This document shows positions 49,759 through 58,839 of a stretch of DNA of 64,000 nucleotides, in pieces. The notes beneath the pieces are model-generated. The model did not search any database. It worked only from the letters and a program-made list of their open reading frames with translations, and was not told the origin of the DNA. The DNA is from Methylobacterium amylolyticum. Its GTDB lineage: Bacteria; Pseudomonadota; Alphaproteobacteria; Rhizobiales; Beijerinckiaceae. How positions within the stretch are numbered: position 1 is the first letter of the stretch; each line of letters starts with the position of its first letter. Location of the stretch: NCBI RefSeq assembly GCF_030700245.1, contig NZ_JAUYZI010000009.1, positions 62,001-126,000 on the forward strand, given 5' to 3'. Position numbers and translations under genes: made by a program.

Positions 49759-50535
49759 CTAGTTTGCGACCTGCGACTTGACGCTCGTCTGCCCATCCTG
49801 CCGCCACGTCGTTGACGGATCCTTGCCGTCGCGCAGCGCGCCGATGTCCCGGATGCGCCGGACGGTGTCGATCCGGCCCTCGGTCCGGCCGCGCACGAGG
49901 TCGACGGGGTCGGCGACCTGGGCGGCGACGTTCGCCTGCATGGCGCAGCCGAAGTTCCAGTACGGCCGGTTGCTGAAGTCGCTGGCGAAGTTGCTGACCC
50001 CGAGGTCCTGGGGCCACAGCCCGCAGCCGTCGACCTTGGCCTGCATCCGCTGGAAGCTCAGGCGGATCGGCGCGGCGAGGCCCGGGGCCGCGACGGCGTA
50101 GGCGCTCGGCGCGATCGTGCCCGGGGGCAGGCCGTCCTCGGCGCCGCGCCGGGCGAGCAGGGCGGCGGTGCGCTCGGCCGCCGCGGCCTGGGCGGGGGGC
50201 AGGCCGCGCGGCACCTCCATCAGCACCCCGCCGCGGCCGTAGCGGCGGTACTCCAGCATGAAGGCGTCGACCTCCGCCGCCTGGCGCGGGTCGAGATGGC
50301 CGGGGCCGGCGGGGAACACGTCGAGGCTGCGGGTGCCGTCGGCCAGCACGATCGGGTGGCGGGCGCGGTAATCCGCCGTGTCGATCGCGCCGGTGGCGGG
50401 CGGGTCGCCCTTGCAGGCGGCGGCCAGCCCGGCGACCGCGCAGGCGGCGAGCAGGCGCGGGATCGCCCGGGCGGCCGCGCGCGCCGTCGCGCGGGGCGGC
50501 GGGGGGGACGGGGCGGGCGGCGTGCGTCCGGTCAT
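49759..50535 (-). CDS. cpaD: Pilus assembly lipoprotein CpaD
   Basis: A 258-residue protein with an N-terminal lipoprotein signal (AGLAAACKG lipobox, Cys near residue 41) and the CpaD domain: YRARHPIVLADGTRSLDVFP, YRRYGRGGVLMEVPRGLPPA, CGLWPQDLGVSNFASDFSNR and YWNFGCAMQANVAAQVADP. It is thought to assist the CpaC secretin in the outer membrane. The Pro-rich start may be longer than in other species. It lies between cpaC and cpaE. Confidence 0.93.
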   Translation of the reverse strand: MTGRTPPAPSPPPPRATARAAARAIPRLLAACAVAGLAAACKGDPPATGAIDTADYRARHPIVLADGTRSLDVFPAGPGHLDPRQAAEVDAFMLEYRRYGRGGVLMEVPRGLPPAQAAAAERTAALLARRGAEDGLPPGTIAPSAYAVAAPGLAAPIRLSFQRMQAKVDGCGLWPQDLGVSNFASDFSNRPYWNFGCAMQANVAAQVADPVDLVRGRTEGRIDTVRRIRDIGALRDGKDPSTTWRQDGQTSVKSQVAN

Positions 50536-50607
50536 CTCGGTCCTCGGCGGCGGCGGGCCGCGCTGCGTGCGGGCGGCCGGCCGCGGGGCCGGCCGGATCG
50601 GGGGGCG

Positions 50608-52209
50608 CTACTCGACGATGAAGCCGACGCGGCCGCGGTAGCCCCCGGCGAGCGGCGCGGCGCCGACCCGGCCGTAGAGGCGGTTGATCTGGCCGAGCAG
50701 CACCGCCTGCCCGTCGTTCGTGTCGACGAAGTTGTCGTCCGGCCGGGCGACCTGCTTCGGCTCCATCGGCCGGGCGATGTAGGGGGTGCACATGATCATC
50801 AGCTCCGTCTCCTGGCGCTGGTAGTCGCGGGAGCGGAACAGGGCGCCGAGCACCGGCAGGTTGATCAGCCCGGGCAGGCCGGTGAGCGCCTGCTTGTTGA
50901 CCTGCTGGATCAGGCCGGCGGTCATCATCACCGCGCCCGACGGCAACTCGACGGTCGTCTCGGAGCGGCGCACCCGGGTGCCGGGCACGGAGACCGAGCC
51001 GCCGTTGAGCACGTAGTTGAAGTTCTGCTGCGGATCGATCTCGGTCACGTCGGTGGCGACGCGGATCGAGATGCGGTTGTCGGCGAGCACCACGGGGGTG
51101 AACGACAGGGCCACGCCGTACTGCTTGAAGCCGATCCCGGGGATGCAGCCGCCGGCCGTGGTGCAGGCCGCCGATTGCGGCACCGGGTACTCGCCGCCGG
51201 CCAGGAACTTGGCCGCCTCGCCGGAGATCGCCGTGAGCGTCGGCTCGGCCAGGATGCGCGAGACGCCGGCCTGCTCCAGGGCCTTCAGGGTCGCCTGGAG
51301 GGAGAAGCCGCCGCCCCGGATCGAGGCCTGGAGCTGCCCGCTCGCGTTCGTGCCGCCGGTGATCGGGAAGCTCACCCCGTTGGTCAGCACGTTCGGGATC
51401 GCCGCAGGGACGTTGACGGCGTTTGCGGTCCCGCCGCCCAACAGCGTCTCGCCGAGAGCCCCGACCGGGTTCAGCGCCGACCAGTTGCCGTTCAGGCTGA
51501 TGCCGAACTGCTTCAGGACGTTGCGCGAGATCTCCATCACGGTCACGCGCAGCATCACCTGGTCCTTGTTGCGGACCGTCAGGTTGTTGATCACCGCGCC
51601 GCGCGCGCCGCCGCCGACGCCCCCGGAGGGGCCGCCCCCGCCGCCCGCGGCCGCCCCGCCGCCGCCGCTGCCGAGGCCGACGAAGGCGTTGGCGATGTCG
51701 ATGGCCTGCTGCGCCTCCGCCGAGGAGGCGACCGAGCCGGACAGGAGCACCGAGGCCCCCGAGGAGCGCACGTCGAAGCGGCCGCCCGGGATGCTCTGCC
51801 CGAGCAGGTCGCGCAGGGTCCTGAGGTTGAGGTCGCGCGCCACCGTCACGTCGAGGGCGGTGATCTGCCGCCCCTCCGCGTCCATGATGAAGATCGACGT
51901 CGCCCCGTCGGCCATGCCGATGACGAACACCTTGCGGGTCGAGCGCACCACCGCGTTGGCCACGGCGGGGTTGGCCACGAACACCTCCTTGGCGTCGCGG
52001 GGCAGGTCGACGATCACCGAGCGGCCGGCGGTCAGCTCGACCCGGCGGCTCGCCCCCGATTCTGCGGCGCCGATCGTCAGGACCGGGGCGGGCCCGAGCG
52101 TCCCGCGGTCCTGAAGGCTTCCCTGGGCGCGGGCCGGGGTGCCGAGGGCGCCGAGCAGGGCGAGGGCGCCGAGCAGCAGCGCGCGGGGGGCGGGACGGGT
52201 GTGGGGCAT
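50608..52209 (-). CDS. cpaC: Flp pilus secretin CpaC/RcpA
   Basis: A 533-residue outer-membrane secretin. A signal peptide (residues 1-29) is followed by a pilus N-domain (GRSVIVDLPRDAKEVFVANP, VFVIGMADGATSIFIMDAEG) and a BON/N1 domain. A Gly-rich insertion (GSGGGGAAAGGGGGPSGG) then precedes the secretin domain (RILAEPTLTAISGEAAKFLA, GALFRSRDYQRQETELMIMC). The secretin forms the exit channel for the pilus. The ATG at 52209 was taken; a GTG at 52218 overlaps the cpaB stop. Confidence 0.93.
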   Translation of the reverse strand: MPHTRPAPRALLLGALALLGALGTPARAQGSLQDRGTLGPAPVLTIGAAESGASRRVELTAGRSVIVDLPRDAKEVFVANPAVANAVVRSTRKVFVIGMADGATSIFIMDAEGRQITALDVTVARDLNLRTLRDLLGQSIPGGRFDVRSSGASVLLSGSVASSAEAQQAIDIANAFVGLGSGGGGAAAGGGGGPSGGVGGGARGAVINNLTVRNKDQVMLRVTVMEISRNVLKQFGISLNGNWSALNPVGALGETLLGGGTANAVNVPAAIPNVLTNGVSFPITGGTNASGQLQASIRGGGFSLQATLKALEQAGVSRILAEPTLTAISGEAAKFLAGGEYPVPQSAACTTAGGCIPGIGFKQYGVALSFTPVVLADNRISIRVATDVTEIDPQQNFNYVLNGGSVSVPGTRVRRSETTVELPSGAVMMTAGLIQQVNKQALTGLPGLINLPVLGALFRSRDYQRQETELMIMCTPYIARPMEPKQVARPDDNFVDTNDGQAVLLGQINRLYGRVGAAPLAGGYRGRVGFIVE

Positions 52210-52214
52210 GGGGC

Positions 52215-53045
52215 TCACGGCGTCTGCTGGCGCGCGACGCCGAAGCGCACGATGGTGAGCGCCGGGTCGGGCGCCTGCACCTGCGCCTCCGGCGTCTCGG
52301 CCGGCGCGGTGGTGGTGGTGTCGACGGCGCGGCCCGAGTCGGCGAGGCTGCGCAGGGACAGGGAGAGGGAGCCGACCTTCTGGGCCAGCGTGATGGTCTC
52401 GGCCTGGGCCGGATTCAGCGCCAGCGTCGCGGTCTCGCCGGTGACGACGTTCGTGCCGTTCTTCTCTTGGATCAACTGGCCGACCGCGAGCACCCGCACG
52501 TCGGTCAGGATCGTCTGCGCGAGCTGCACGTCGCCCCCGGAGGCGCGCGAGGCGGCGTCGTCCCGGTAGGTGCGGATCACGTCCACCCGGTCGTTGGGCA
52601 GGATGAAGCCGCCGGCCGAGTTGGTGCCGCGGCTGTCGGTGACGATCGCCACCGCGCGCATCCCGGCGGGCAGGATCGCGGCCATGAAGCCGCTCTCGGG
52701 CCGCACCAGCTTCTGCGCCCGGATCGGCTCGCCTGCGAGGAAGGGCGCGCGCACCGTGGCGCCGACCGTCTCCTCCAGGGCCTTCGGGCTGTTGGTCCGG
52801 GTGACGAAGCCCGACGAGATCGCCGCGTTCGGCCAGGACTGCCAGCGCAGGTCGGCGGGCTGGAGCACCTGGCCCATCGGCGCGTCGGCGGCGGCCACCA
52901 GCACGTCGGTCATCGGGGCCGGCGGCGCCTCGACGACCCGGGCCGTGGGCGGGGGCGGCGGGGGCGGGTCGCCGCCCATCAGGAACGCGGCCCCGCAGCC
53001 CGCGACGAGGGCGATGCCGAGCACGGCGAGGCGGGCTGGTCTCAT
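52215..53045 (-). CDS. cpaB: Pilus assembly protein CpaB/RcpC
   Basis: A 276-residue protein with an N-terminal membrane anchor (RLAVLGIALVAGCGAAFLMG), a polyproline stretch, an SAF domain (MTDVLVAAADAPMGQVLQPA, then DLRWQSWP) and the RcpC region (LPNDRVDVIRTYRDDA, QTILTDVRVLAVGQLIQEKN). It helps the secretin in the periplasm. It is the first gene of the operon; a CtrA-type half-site lies about 83 bases upstream. No pilin, TadV peptidase or TadG gene is in the window. Confidence 0.92.
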   Translation of the reverse strand: MRPARLAVLGIALVAGCGAAFLMGGDPPPPPPPTARVVEAPPAPMTDVLVAAADAPMGQVLQPADLRWQSWPNAAISSGFVTRTNSPKALEETVGATVRAPFLAGEPIRAQKLVRPESGFMAAILPAGMRAVAIVTDSRGTNSAGGFILPNDRVDVIRTYRDDAASRASGGDVQLAQTILTDVRVLAVGQLIQEKNGTNVVTGETATLALNPAQAETITLAQKVGSLSLSLRSLADSGRAVDTTTTAPAETPEAQVQAPDPALTIVRFGVARQQTP

Positions 53046-53127
53046 CGGGGGGCCGGGGCGGTGGGCGGGGCGCGGAGACGGGCGAGCGCCGTCGATGCCC
53101 CGACCTTGCCGGCGGATTCGTGTACTT

Positions 53128-53135
53128 ATGGTTAA
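53128..53135 (-). promoter_or_regulatory. CtrA-type half-site upstream of cpaB
   Basis: ATGGTTAA on the + strand is TTAACCAT on the coding strand of the pilus operon, the half-site recognised by the cell-cycle regulator CtrA in Caulobacter. It lies in an AT-rich patch in the 253-base divergent gap (53046-53298) between cpaB and the binding-protein gene; no gene is present in that gap. Confidence 0.4.
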
Positions 53136-53298
53136 GCGAGTCTCACCGCCCCGCCCGGCGCGGCTTCCGGAAACGGGGCGATGGCGGCGGCGAACCGTCA
53201 GGCGGCCCCCCGCGCCGCCCTTCCGTTCCGGCCGCGCTTTGAATACCGTCTCCGCCGCACCCGCCCGAGAAGCGGGCGACGGACGACGGGGTGGAAGC

Positions 53299-54570
53299 AT
53301 GACCAAGCGACACGGCGGCGCGATCCTCGCGGCCCTGCTGATGGGGACCGCGCTCGGGACGGGGCCGGCCGCGGCCCAGGGGACGGCTCAAGGGACAGGT
53401 CAGGGCGGGGCTTCGGGGACGGGCGCCTTCTCCGGCGGCGTGGTCCGCATCGGCATCCTCAACGACCAGTCCGGCCTCTACGCCGAGTTCGGCGGCGCCG
53501 GCTCGGTCGAGGCGGCGCGGATGGCGGTGGAGGATTTCGGCGGCAAGGTCGGCGGCGTGCCGATCGAGATCGTCACCGCCGACCACCAGAACAAGCCCGA
53601 CATCGCCTCGGGGATCGCCCGGCAATGGTACGACCGCGACGGCGTCGACGCGATCATGGAGCTGACCACCTCCTCGGTCGCCCTCGCGGTCCAGGGCCTG
53701 TCGCTCGAGAAGAAGAAGATCACCATCACCACCGGCGCGGCCACCAGCGACCTCACCGGCAAGGCCTGCACGCCCTACGGCTACCACTGGGCCTACGACA
53801 CCCGCGCGCTCGCGGTCGGCACCGGCGGCGCGCTCACCCGGGCGGGGGGCAAGACGTGGTTCTTCCTCACCGCCGACTACGCGTTCGGCACAGCGCTCGA
53901 GAACGACACCACCCGGGTGATCAAGGCCAACGGCGGCACGGTGGTGGGCTCGGTGCGCCACCCGCTCTCGACCCAGGACTTCTCCTCGTTCCTGCTCCAG
54001 GCGCAGGGGTCGAAGGCGCAGGTGATCGGGCTCGCCAATGCCGGCCTCGACACCTCGAACGCGATCAAGCAGGCCTCCGAGTACGGCATCGTCGACGGCG
54101 GCCAGAAGCTCGCCGCGCTGCTGTTCACCCTCTCCGAGGTGCACGGGCTCGGCATCAAGGCCGCGCAGGGCCTGACGCTGACCGAGGCGTGGTACTGGGA
54201 CCTCAACGACGACACCCGGGCCTTCGGCCAGCGCTTCATGAAGCGCACCAACCGGATGCCGAACATGATCCAGACGGGCACCTACTCGGCGGTCCTGTCC
54301 TACCTCAAGGCGGTCAAGGCGGCGGGCACCGACGCGACCGATCCGGTCAACGACAAGCTGAAGGCGCTGCCCGTGGACGACGTGTTCACCCGCAACGGCC
54401 ACGTGCAGCCGACCGGGCTCATGGTCCACGACATGTACCTGTTCGAGACCAAGAAGCCCGCCGAGTCGAAGGGGCCCTGGGACCTGTACCGTCTGGTCTC
54501 CACCATCCCCGGGACCGAGGCCTTCGCCACCGTCGCCGAGAGCGGCTGCCCGCTGACCGCCGGGAAGTAG
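53299..54570 (+). CDS. ABC transporter substrate-binding protein, branched-chain amino-acid type
   Basis: A 423-residue periplasmic protein. Signal peptide at residues 1-27, then a Gly/Gln/Thr-rich linker (QGTAQGTGQGGASGTG). The type I periplasmic-binding fold starts VVRIGILNDQSGLYAEFGG and includes VDAIMELTTSSVALAVQGLS, HWAYDTRALAVGTGGALTRA, WFFLTADYAFGTALENDTT and GIKAAQGLTLTEAWYWDLND. It belongs with LivJ/K-like or amide/urea binding proteins; in methylotrophs such orphan genes are common. No permease or ATPase gene is next to it. ATG 53299. Confidence 0.9.
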   Translation: MTKRHGGAILAALLMGTALGTGPAAAQGTAQGTGQGGASGTGAFSGGVVRIGILNDQSGLYAEFGGAGSVEAARMAVEDFGGKVGGVPIEIVTADHQNKPDIASGIARQWYDRDGVDAIMELTTSSVALAVQGLSLEKKKITITTGAATSDLTGKACTPYGYHWAYDTRALAVGTGGALTRAGGKTWFFLTADYAFGTALENDTTRVIKANGGTVVGSVRHPLSTQDFSSFLLQAQGSKAQVIGLANAGLDTSNAIKQASEYGIVDGGQKLAALLFTLSEVHGLGIKAAQGLTLTEAWYWDLNDDTRAFGQRFMKRTNRMPNMIQTGTYSAVLSYLKAVKAAGTDATDPVNDKLKALPVDDVFTRNGHVQPTGLMVHDMYLFETKKPAESKGPWDLYRLVSTIPGTEAFATVAESGCPLTAGK

Positions 54571-54630
54571 GCGCGACCGCACCCGCCGCGCCGCCGGAAC
54601 GGGCCGGGCGCGGCGGGTCCCGACGCGGCC

Positions 54631-56301
54631 TCAGGCCGCGCGGACGGTGGCGAGGAAGCGGTCCATCTCGCCGGAGAGATGCTCGGATTGGCGCGACAGC
54701 TCCGAGGCCGCCGAGAGAACCTGCCCCGCCGCCGCGCCCGTCTCCTCGGAGGCGTGCGCCACGCCGGTGATGTTGACGGTCACCTCGCCCGTGCCGGCCG
54801 CCGCCTGCGCCACGTTGCGCACGATCTCCTGCGTGGCCGCGCCCTGCTGCTCAACCGCCGCCGCGATGGAATTCGCCGCGTCGCTGATCCGGCGGATGCG
54901 CGCCGAGATCGCGTCGATGGCCGCCACCGTCTGATCGGTGACGCCCCGGATCTCGCCGATCTGTCCGGTGATCTCCTCCGTGGCGCGCGCCGTCTGGTTG
55001 GCCAGCTCCTTGACCTCGGCGGCGACGACCGCGAAGCCGCGCCCCGCCTCGCCCGCCCGCGCGGCCTCGATCGTCGCGTTGAGGGCCAGCAGGTTCGTCT
55101 GTCCGGCGATGGTCGAGATCAGCCCCACCATGTCGCCGATGCGCGTCGAGGTCGCCTTCAGGGCCTGGACGAACTGGGCGGTCTGATCGGCCTCGGCGAC
55201 GGCGCTCCGCGCCAGCCCGGCCGAATCCTGCGCCTGCCGTCCGATCTCGTGGACGGAGCTCCCGAGCTGCGCCGCCGCGGCCGCCACGGTGCCGACATTC
55301 GACGCCGCCTCCTCGGCCGCGGCCGCGACCGCGGTGGACTGGGCGGCGGTCTCTGTGGCCGTGGCCGTCATCTGCTGCGCGGTGGCCTGCAACTCGGTGG
55401 CCGAGGCCGACACCTGCCCGACGATGCCGCTCACCGCCGCCTCGAAGCCGTCGGCCATCTGGCGCATGCCGGCCCGGCGCTGCTCCTCGGCGGAGGCGCG
55501 GGCGAGCGCCGTCTCCTCTTCCAGCCGGCGCGTGCGAACCAGGGTCTCCCGGGACGCCTCGACCGCGGCGGCGATGGCGCCGATCTCGTTGGTGCGGTCG
55601 GTGTGGGGAACCGGCGCCTCGGTCTCGCCCGCCGCGAGGCCGCGCATCCGCCCGATCAGCCGGCCGATCGGGCGCGTGACCCCCATCGCCACGTAGCCGA
55701 TGCCGGCTAGGCTGCCGAGCAGGGCGAGGCCGCAGAGGAGGGCGGTCAGCCAGATCGCGCGATCGTAGGTCACGCCGGCCGCGGCCCGCGCCTGCTCGCC
55801 GCCCTGCACGTTCAGCGCCAGGTCGCGGTCGAGCGCCTCCAGGGCCCCGTCGAACACCTTGCGCGAGGCCGAGAACAGGTCGTTGATCTCGGTCTGATCG
55901 CCCACGCGCGCGGCCGCCGCGATCTTCTCCCGGTAGGCGCGGTACGCGCTCCACGTCTGCCGGAACGCGTCCCACAGGGCCCGCTCCTCCGGGCTCGCGA
56001 TCAGCGCCTCGTAGCGGGCGGCGACCGCCTCGGCATCCTTGGTCCGGCGGGCGGACGTCTCGTCCAGGGCGCTCGCGGGTTCGAGGCCCGTCAGGTAGCG
56101 GGCGTCCACGAGGCGCAGGCGCGTGATCCTGTACTTGAGTTCGCCGAGTTCGCGCACGCTCGGCATCCAGTTCTCGGAGATGTCCAGCGCGTTCGCGTTG
56201 ACGGTGCGCAGTTGCATCACCCCCATGACGCCCTGCGCCAGGATGCCGATCGCCAGGATCGCGATGATGCCGTTCAGGACACGTGACAGACGCAGGTTCA
56301 T
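54631..56301 (-). CDS. Methyl-accepting chemotaxis protein
   Basis: A 556-residue receptor. TM1 is at residues 9-29 ([20 protein letters not shown]), a four-helix-bundle (4HB_MCP) ligand domain lies at about 30-185, TM2 is at about 187-210, followed by HAMP ([20 protein letters not shown]) and the MCP signalling domain with the hairpin tip [20 protein letters not shown] and [20 protein letters not shown]. No C-terminal NWETF-type pentapeptide is present. GAGGGGGG lies just upstream of the ATG. Orphan; no che genes nearby. Its 242-base leader (56302-56543) includes an AT-rich zone around 56405-56445. Confidence 0.94.
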   Translation of the reverse strand: MNLRLSRVLNGIIAILAIGILAQGVMGVMQLRTVNANALDISENWMPSVRELGELKYRITRLRLVDARYLTGLEPASALDETSARRTKDAEAVAARYEALIASPEERALWDAFRQTWSAYRAYREKIAAAARVGDQTEINDLFSASRKVFDGALEALDRDLALNVQGGEQARAAAGVTYDRAIWLTALLCGLALLGSLAGIGYVAMGVTRPIGRLIGRMRGLAAGETEAPVPHTDRTNEIGAIAAAVEASRETLVRTRRLEEETALARASAEEQRRAGMRQMADGFEAAVSGIVGQVSASATELQATAQQMTATATETAAQSTAVAAAAEEAASNVGTVAAAAAQLGSSVHEIGRQAQDSAGLARSAVAEADQTAQFVQALKATSTRIGDMVGLISTIAGQTNLLALNATIEAARAGEAGRGFAVVAAEVKELANQTARATEEITGQIGEIRGVTDQTVAAIDAISARIRRISDAANSIAAAVEQQGAATQEIVRNVAQAAAGTGEVTVNITGVAHASEETGAAAGQVLSAASELSRQSEHLSGEMDRFLATVRAA

Positions 56302-56543
56302 GCTTGATCCCCCCTCTTGCGCGCGAATGTCGGGAGATCCGGTAAAGGCGACGTGTATCTCTCGGCGTATTACCTGTCGTGGCCCTCTGAATTCGAGCAG
56401 AACCGCACTATGATTTGCATATCTATTTTACCTGCAACCACTGGATGCGTCGAGGAGCCGAGGCCGGCCTGACGGCCCCGTGCCTCGGCAATCCTGCGCC
56501 TCGGCGATCCCGGCCTGCGGGAGACCGGTCCGCACGGCCGGGA

Positions 56544-57707
56544 TCACCCCGCCCACACCCGCCGGTACAGCGCCTCGATCTCGGCGGCGCCCGGCACCAG
56601 CGGGTTGTTGCCCGGCGAGCCGGAGGCCAGCGCCTGGGCAGCCATGGTCGGGATCAGCGCCTCCCAGCGGGCGGCGTCGAGGCCGTAGTCGCGGGGGCTC
56701 GGCACGTCGAGGTCGTCGTTCAGGGCCTCCAGCTCCCGCACCAGGGCGGCGGCCGCCGCGCGGTCGTCCTCGCCGTCGCGGGCCACCCCCATCGCCCGGG
56801 CGCAGGCGGCGTAGCGCCCGGTCGCCGCCGGGGTCGAGAACGCGGTCACCGCCGGCAGCAGCATCGCGTTCGACAGCCCGTGCGCCACGTGGAAATGCGC
56901 GCCGATCGGCCGGCTCATGCCGTGGACCAGGGCGACCGACGCGTTCGAGAAGGCGATGCCGGCCTGGGTGGCGCCGAGCATCATCGCCTCGCGCGCCGCC
57001 CGGTCGCCCGGGTCGGTCCAGACCCGCCGGAGGTTCGGGGCGATGAGCTTCATCGCCTGGAGCGCGAGACCGTCGGAGAACAGGTTGGAGCGGCGCGAGA
57101 CGTAGGCCTCGATCGCGTGGGTCAGGGCGTCGATGCCGGTGTCGGCGGTCAGCCGCTTCGGCTTCGTCAGCGTCAGCTCGTAATCGACCAGCGCGGCGAC
57201 CGGCAGGTAGGCCAGCCCGATGCAGAGCATCTTCTCGTCGGTCGCCGCGTCGGTGACGATGGTGAAGCGGGTGGCCTCGGAGCCGGTGCCGGCGGTGGTC
57301 GGGATCGCCACGATCGGCAGGCCCGGCGCGTCCTGGTTGTGGGGCGCCTTGTAGCGCTGCATCGGGCCGCCGTGGGCGGCGAGCACCGCCACCGCCTTGG
57401 CGGTGTCCATCGGGCTGCCGCCGCCGAAGCCGACGACGCAGTCGTGCTGCCCCGCCCTCAGCGCCGCCAGCGCCGCGTCGACCGAGGCGACGGTCGGGTC
57501 CGGCACCGTGTCGGAGAAGACCTCGGCCGTGATCCCCGCCGCGGCGAGCCGCTCGGCCAGGCCCGCCGCCTGCCCGGTGCCCGCGAGGTAGGGATCGGTG
57601 ACGATGAAGGGCCGAGACAGGCCGAGCTGCCCCAGAACCTCCGGCAGCAGCCGGGAGGCCCCGGCGCCGACGCGCATCAGCCGCGGCAAGGCGATCGAGG
57701 CGACCAT
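56544..57707 (-). CDS. Iron-containing alcohol dehydrogenase
   Basis: A 387-residue group III alcohol dehydrogenase. The NAD-binding motif is GFGGGSPMDTAKA. IPTTAGTGSEATRFTIVTD and the metal site are present: DTGIDALTHAIEAYV and NASVALVHGMSRPIGAHFHV, then AHG, with the Asp and three His that bind Fe. Substrates of this group are short-chain alcohols or aldehydes. It is followed upstream on the same strand by the LysR gene, about 90 bases away, and may share transcription with it. Confidence 0.93.
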   Translation of the reverse strand: MVASIALPRLMRVGAGASRLLPEVLGQLGLSRPFIVTDPYLAGTGQAAGLAERLAAAGITAEVFSDTVPDPTVASVDAALAALRAGQHDCVVGFGGGSPMDTAKAVAVLAAHGGPMQRYKAPHNQDAPGLPIVAIPTTAGTGSEATRFTIVTDAATDEKMLCIGLAYLPVAALVDYELTLTKPKRLTADTGIDALTHAIEAYVSRRSNLFSDGLALQAMKLIAPNLRRVWTDPGDRAAREAMMLGATQAGIAFSNASVALVHGMSRPIGAHFHVAHGLSNAMLLPAVTAFSTPAATGRYAACARAMGVARDGEDDRAAAAALVRELEALNDDLDVPSPRDYGLDAARWEALIPTMAAQALASGSPGNNPLVPGAAEIEALYRRVWAG

Positions 57708-57795
57708 GTCCGTTTCCCTCCCACCGGCGCCCGCGATTCCGGGGCGGCCCGCCCGACTCCATACGGCCCGTTCGATCCGGGGGAAACCGCGGATG

Positions 57796-58713
57796 CTACG
57801 TCGGCGGCCCGGCGAAGAGCGGGCCCGCGGCCTCGACCTCGGCGGCGATGAAGGCCGCCACCGCGCGGATGTGGGCGGCCTTCCGGTGGTCCTCGTGGAC
57901 GTGCATGTGGAAGGAGCGGGTCAGCGACACCGCCTCCGGCAGGACCGGCCGGAGCCCCGGCTCCCCGGCGGCGATGAAGGCCGGCAGGATGCACAGGCCC
58001 GCCCCCGCCCGCGTCGCGTGGACCTGGGCCAGCAGGTTGGTGGAGCGCAGCCGCGCCGAGACCTCGGGCCCGATCGCCCCGAGGTAGTTCAGCTCGCGGG
58101 CGAACAGCATGTCCTCGATGTAGCCGACGAAGGGATGCGCCCGCAGGTCCTCCGGCACCCGGATCGGCGGTGCGCCCGCGAGGTAGGCCGCGGCGGCGTA
58201 GACCGACAGCCGGTAGTCGGTGAGCCGCCGCGTCACCACCCGGGCCTGCTGCGCGGCCGAGAGGCTGACCACGATGTCGGCCTCCCGCTTCGACAGGCTG
58301 AAGATCCGGGCGGTGGCCAGGATCTCGACCTCCAGCCCCGGGTGGCGCCCGGTGAGCCGATGCATCCGGGGCGCCAGGAAGACGCTGCCGAACCCGTCCG
58401 GCGCGCCGATCCGCACGGTGCCCGAGACCGCGCGGCCCGCCTCGTCGCCGGCCGCGTGCGCGGCGAGGAAGGCGCTCTCCATCGCCTCCGCCGTGGCGAG
58501 CAGCCCCTCGCCGGCCTCGGTCAGCGCGTAGCCGAGGTTGCTCCGGTGGAACAGGCGGGCGCTCAGGCCCTCCTCCAGCGCCCGGATCCGGCGGCCGACC
58601 GTGGTGTGCTCGGTGCCGACCCGGGCCGCGGCCGCGCTGAGCGTGCCGGTGCGCGCCACCGCCAGGAAGAAGCGCAGGTCGTCCCAGCTCCGGCCCGGTC
58701 CGCGCGCGCTCAT
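57796..58713 (-). CDS. LysR-family transcriptional regulator
   Basis: A 305-residue regulator with an N-terminal winged helix (DDLRFFLAVARTGTLSAAAA, RVGTEHTTVGRRIRALEEGL) and a LysR substrate domain (SGTVRIGAPDGFGSVFLAPR, GLEVEILATARIFSLSKREA). It is divergent from mmsA across 126 bases, so it probably controls the valine-catabolism cluster. The start ATG 58713 was chosen because the upstream in-frame start adds a non-conserved head. The effector is unknown; a branched-chain intermediate such as 3-hydroxyisobutyrate is a guess. Confidence 0.9.
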   Translation of the reverse strand: MSARGPGRSWDDLRFFLAVARTGTLSAAAARVGTEHTTVGRRIRALEEGLSARLFHRSNLGYALTEAGEGLLATAEAMESAFLAAHAAGDEAGRAVSGTVRIGAPDGFGSVFLAPRMHRLTGRHPGLEVEILATARIFSLSKREADIVVSLSAAQQARVVTRRLTDYRLSVYAAAAYLAGAPPIRVPEDLRAHPFVGYIEDMLFARELNYLGAIGPEVSARLRSTNLLAQVHATRAGAGLCILPAFIAAGEPGLRPVLPEAVSLTRSFHMHVHEDHRKAAHIRAVAAFIAAEVEAAGPLFAGPPT

Positions 58714-58839
58714 GACGAGATCCTGACGAAACCCCCGCGCTGTGCATCGATGCACGGCGGTCGTGAGCCGGTCCAGCTTTATCGTTCAGCCGATCCCGCT
58801 TAGGGTCCGCGCAAAATCGGTGACATCAGGGAGGCGCGC

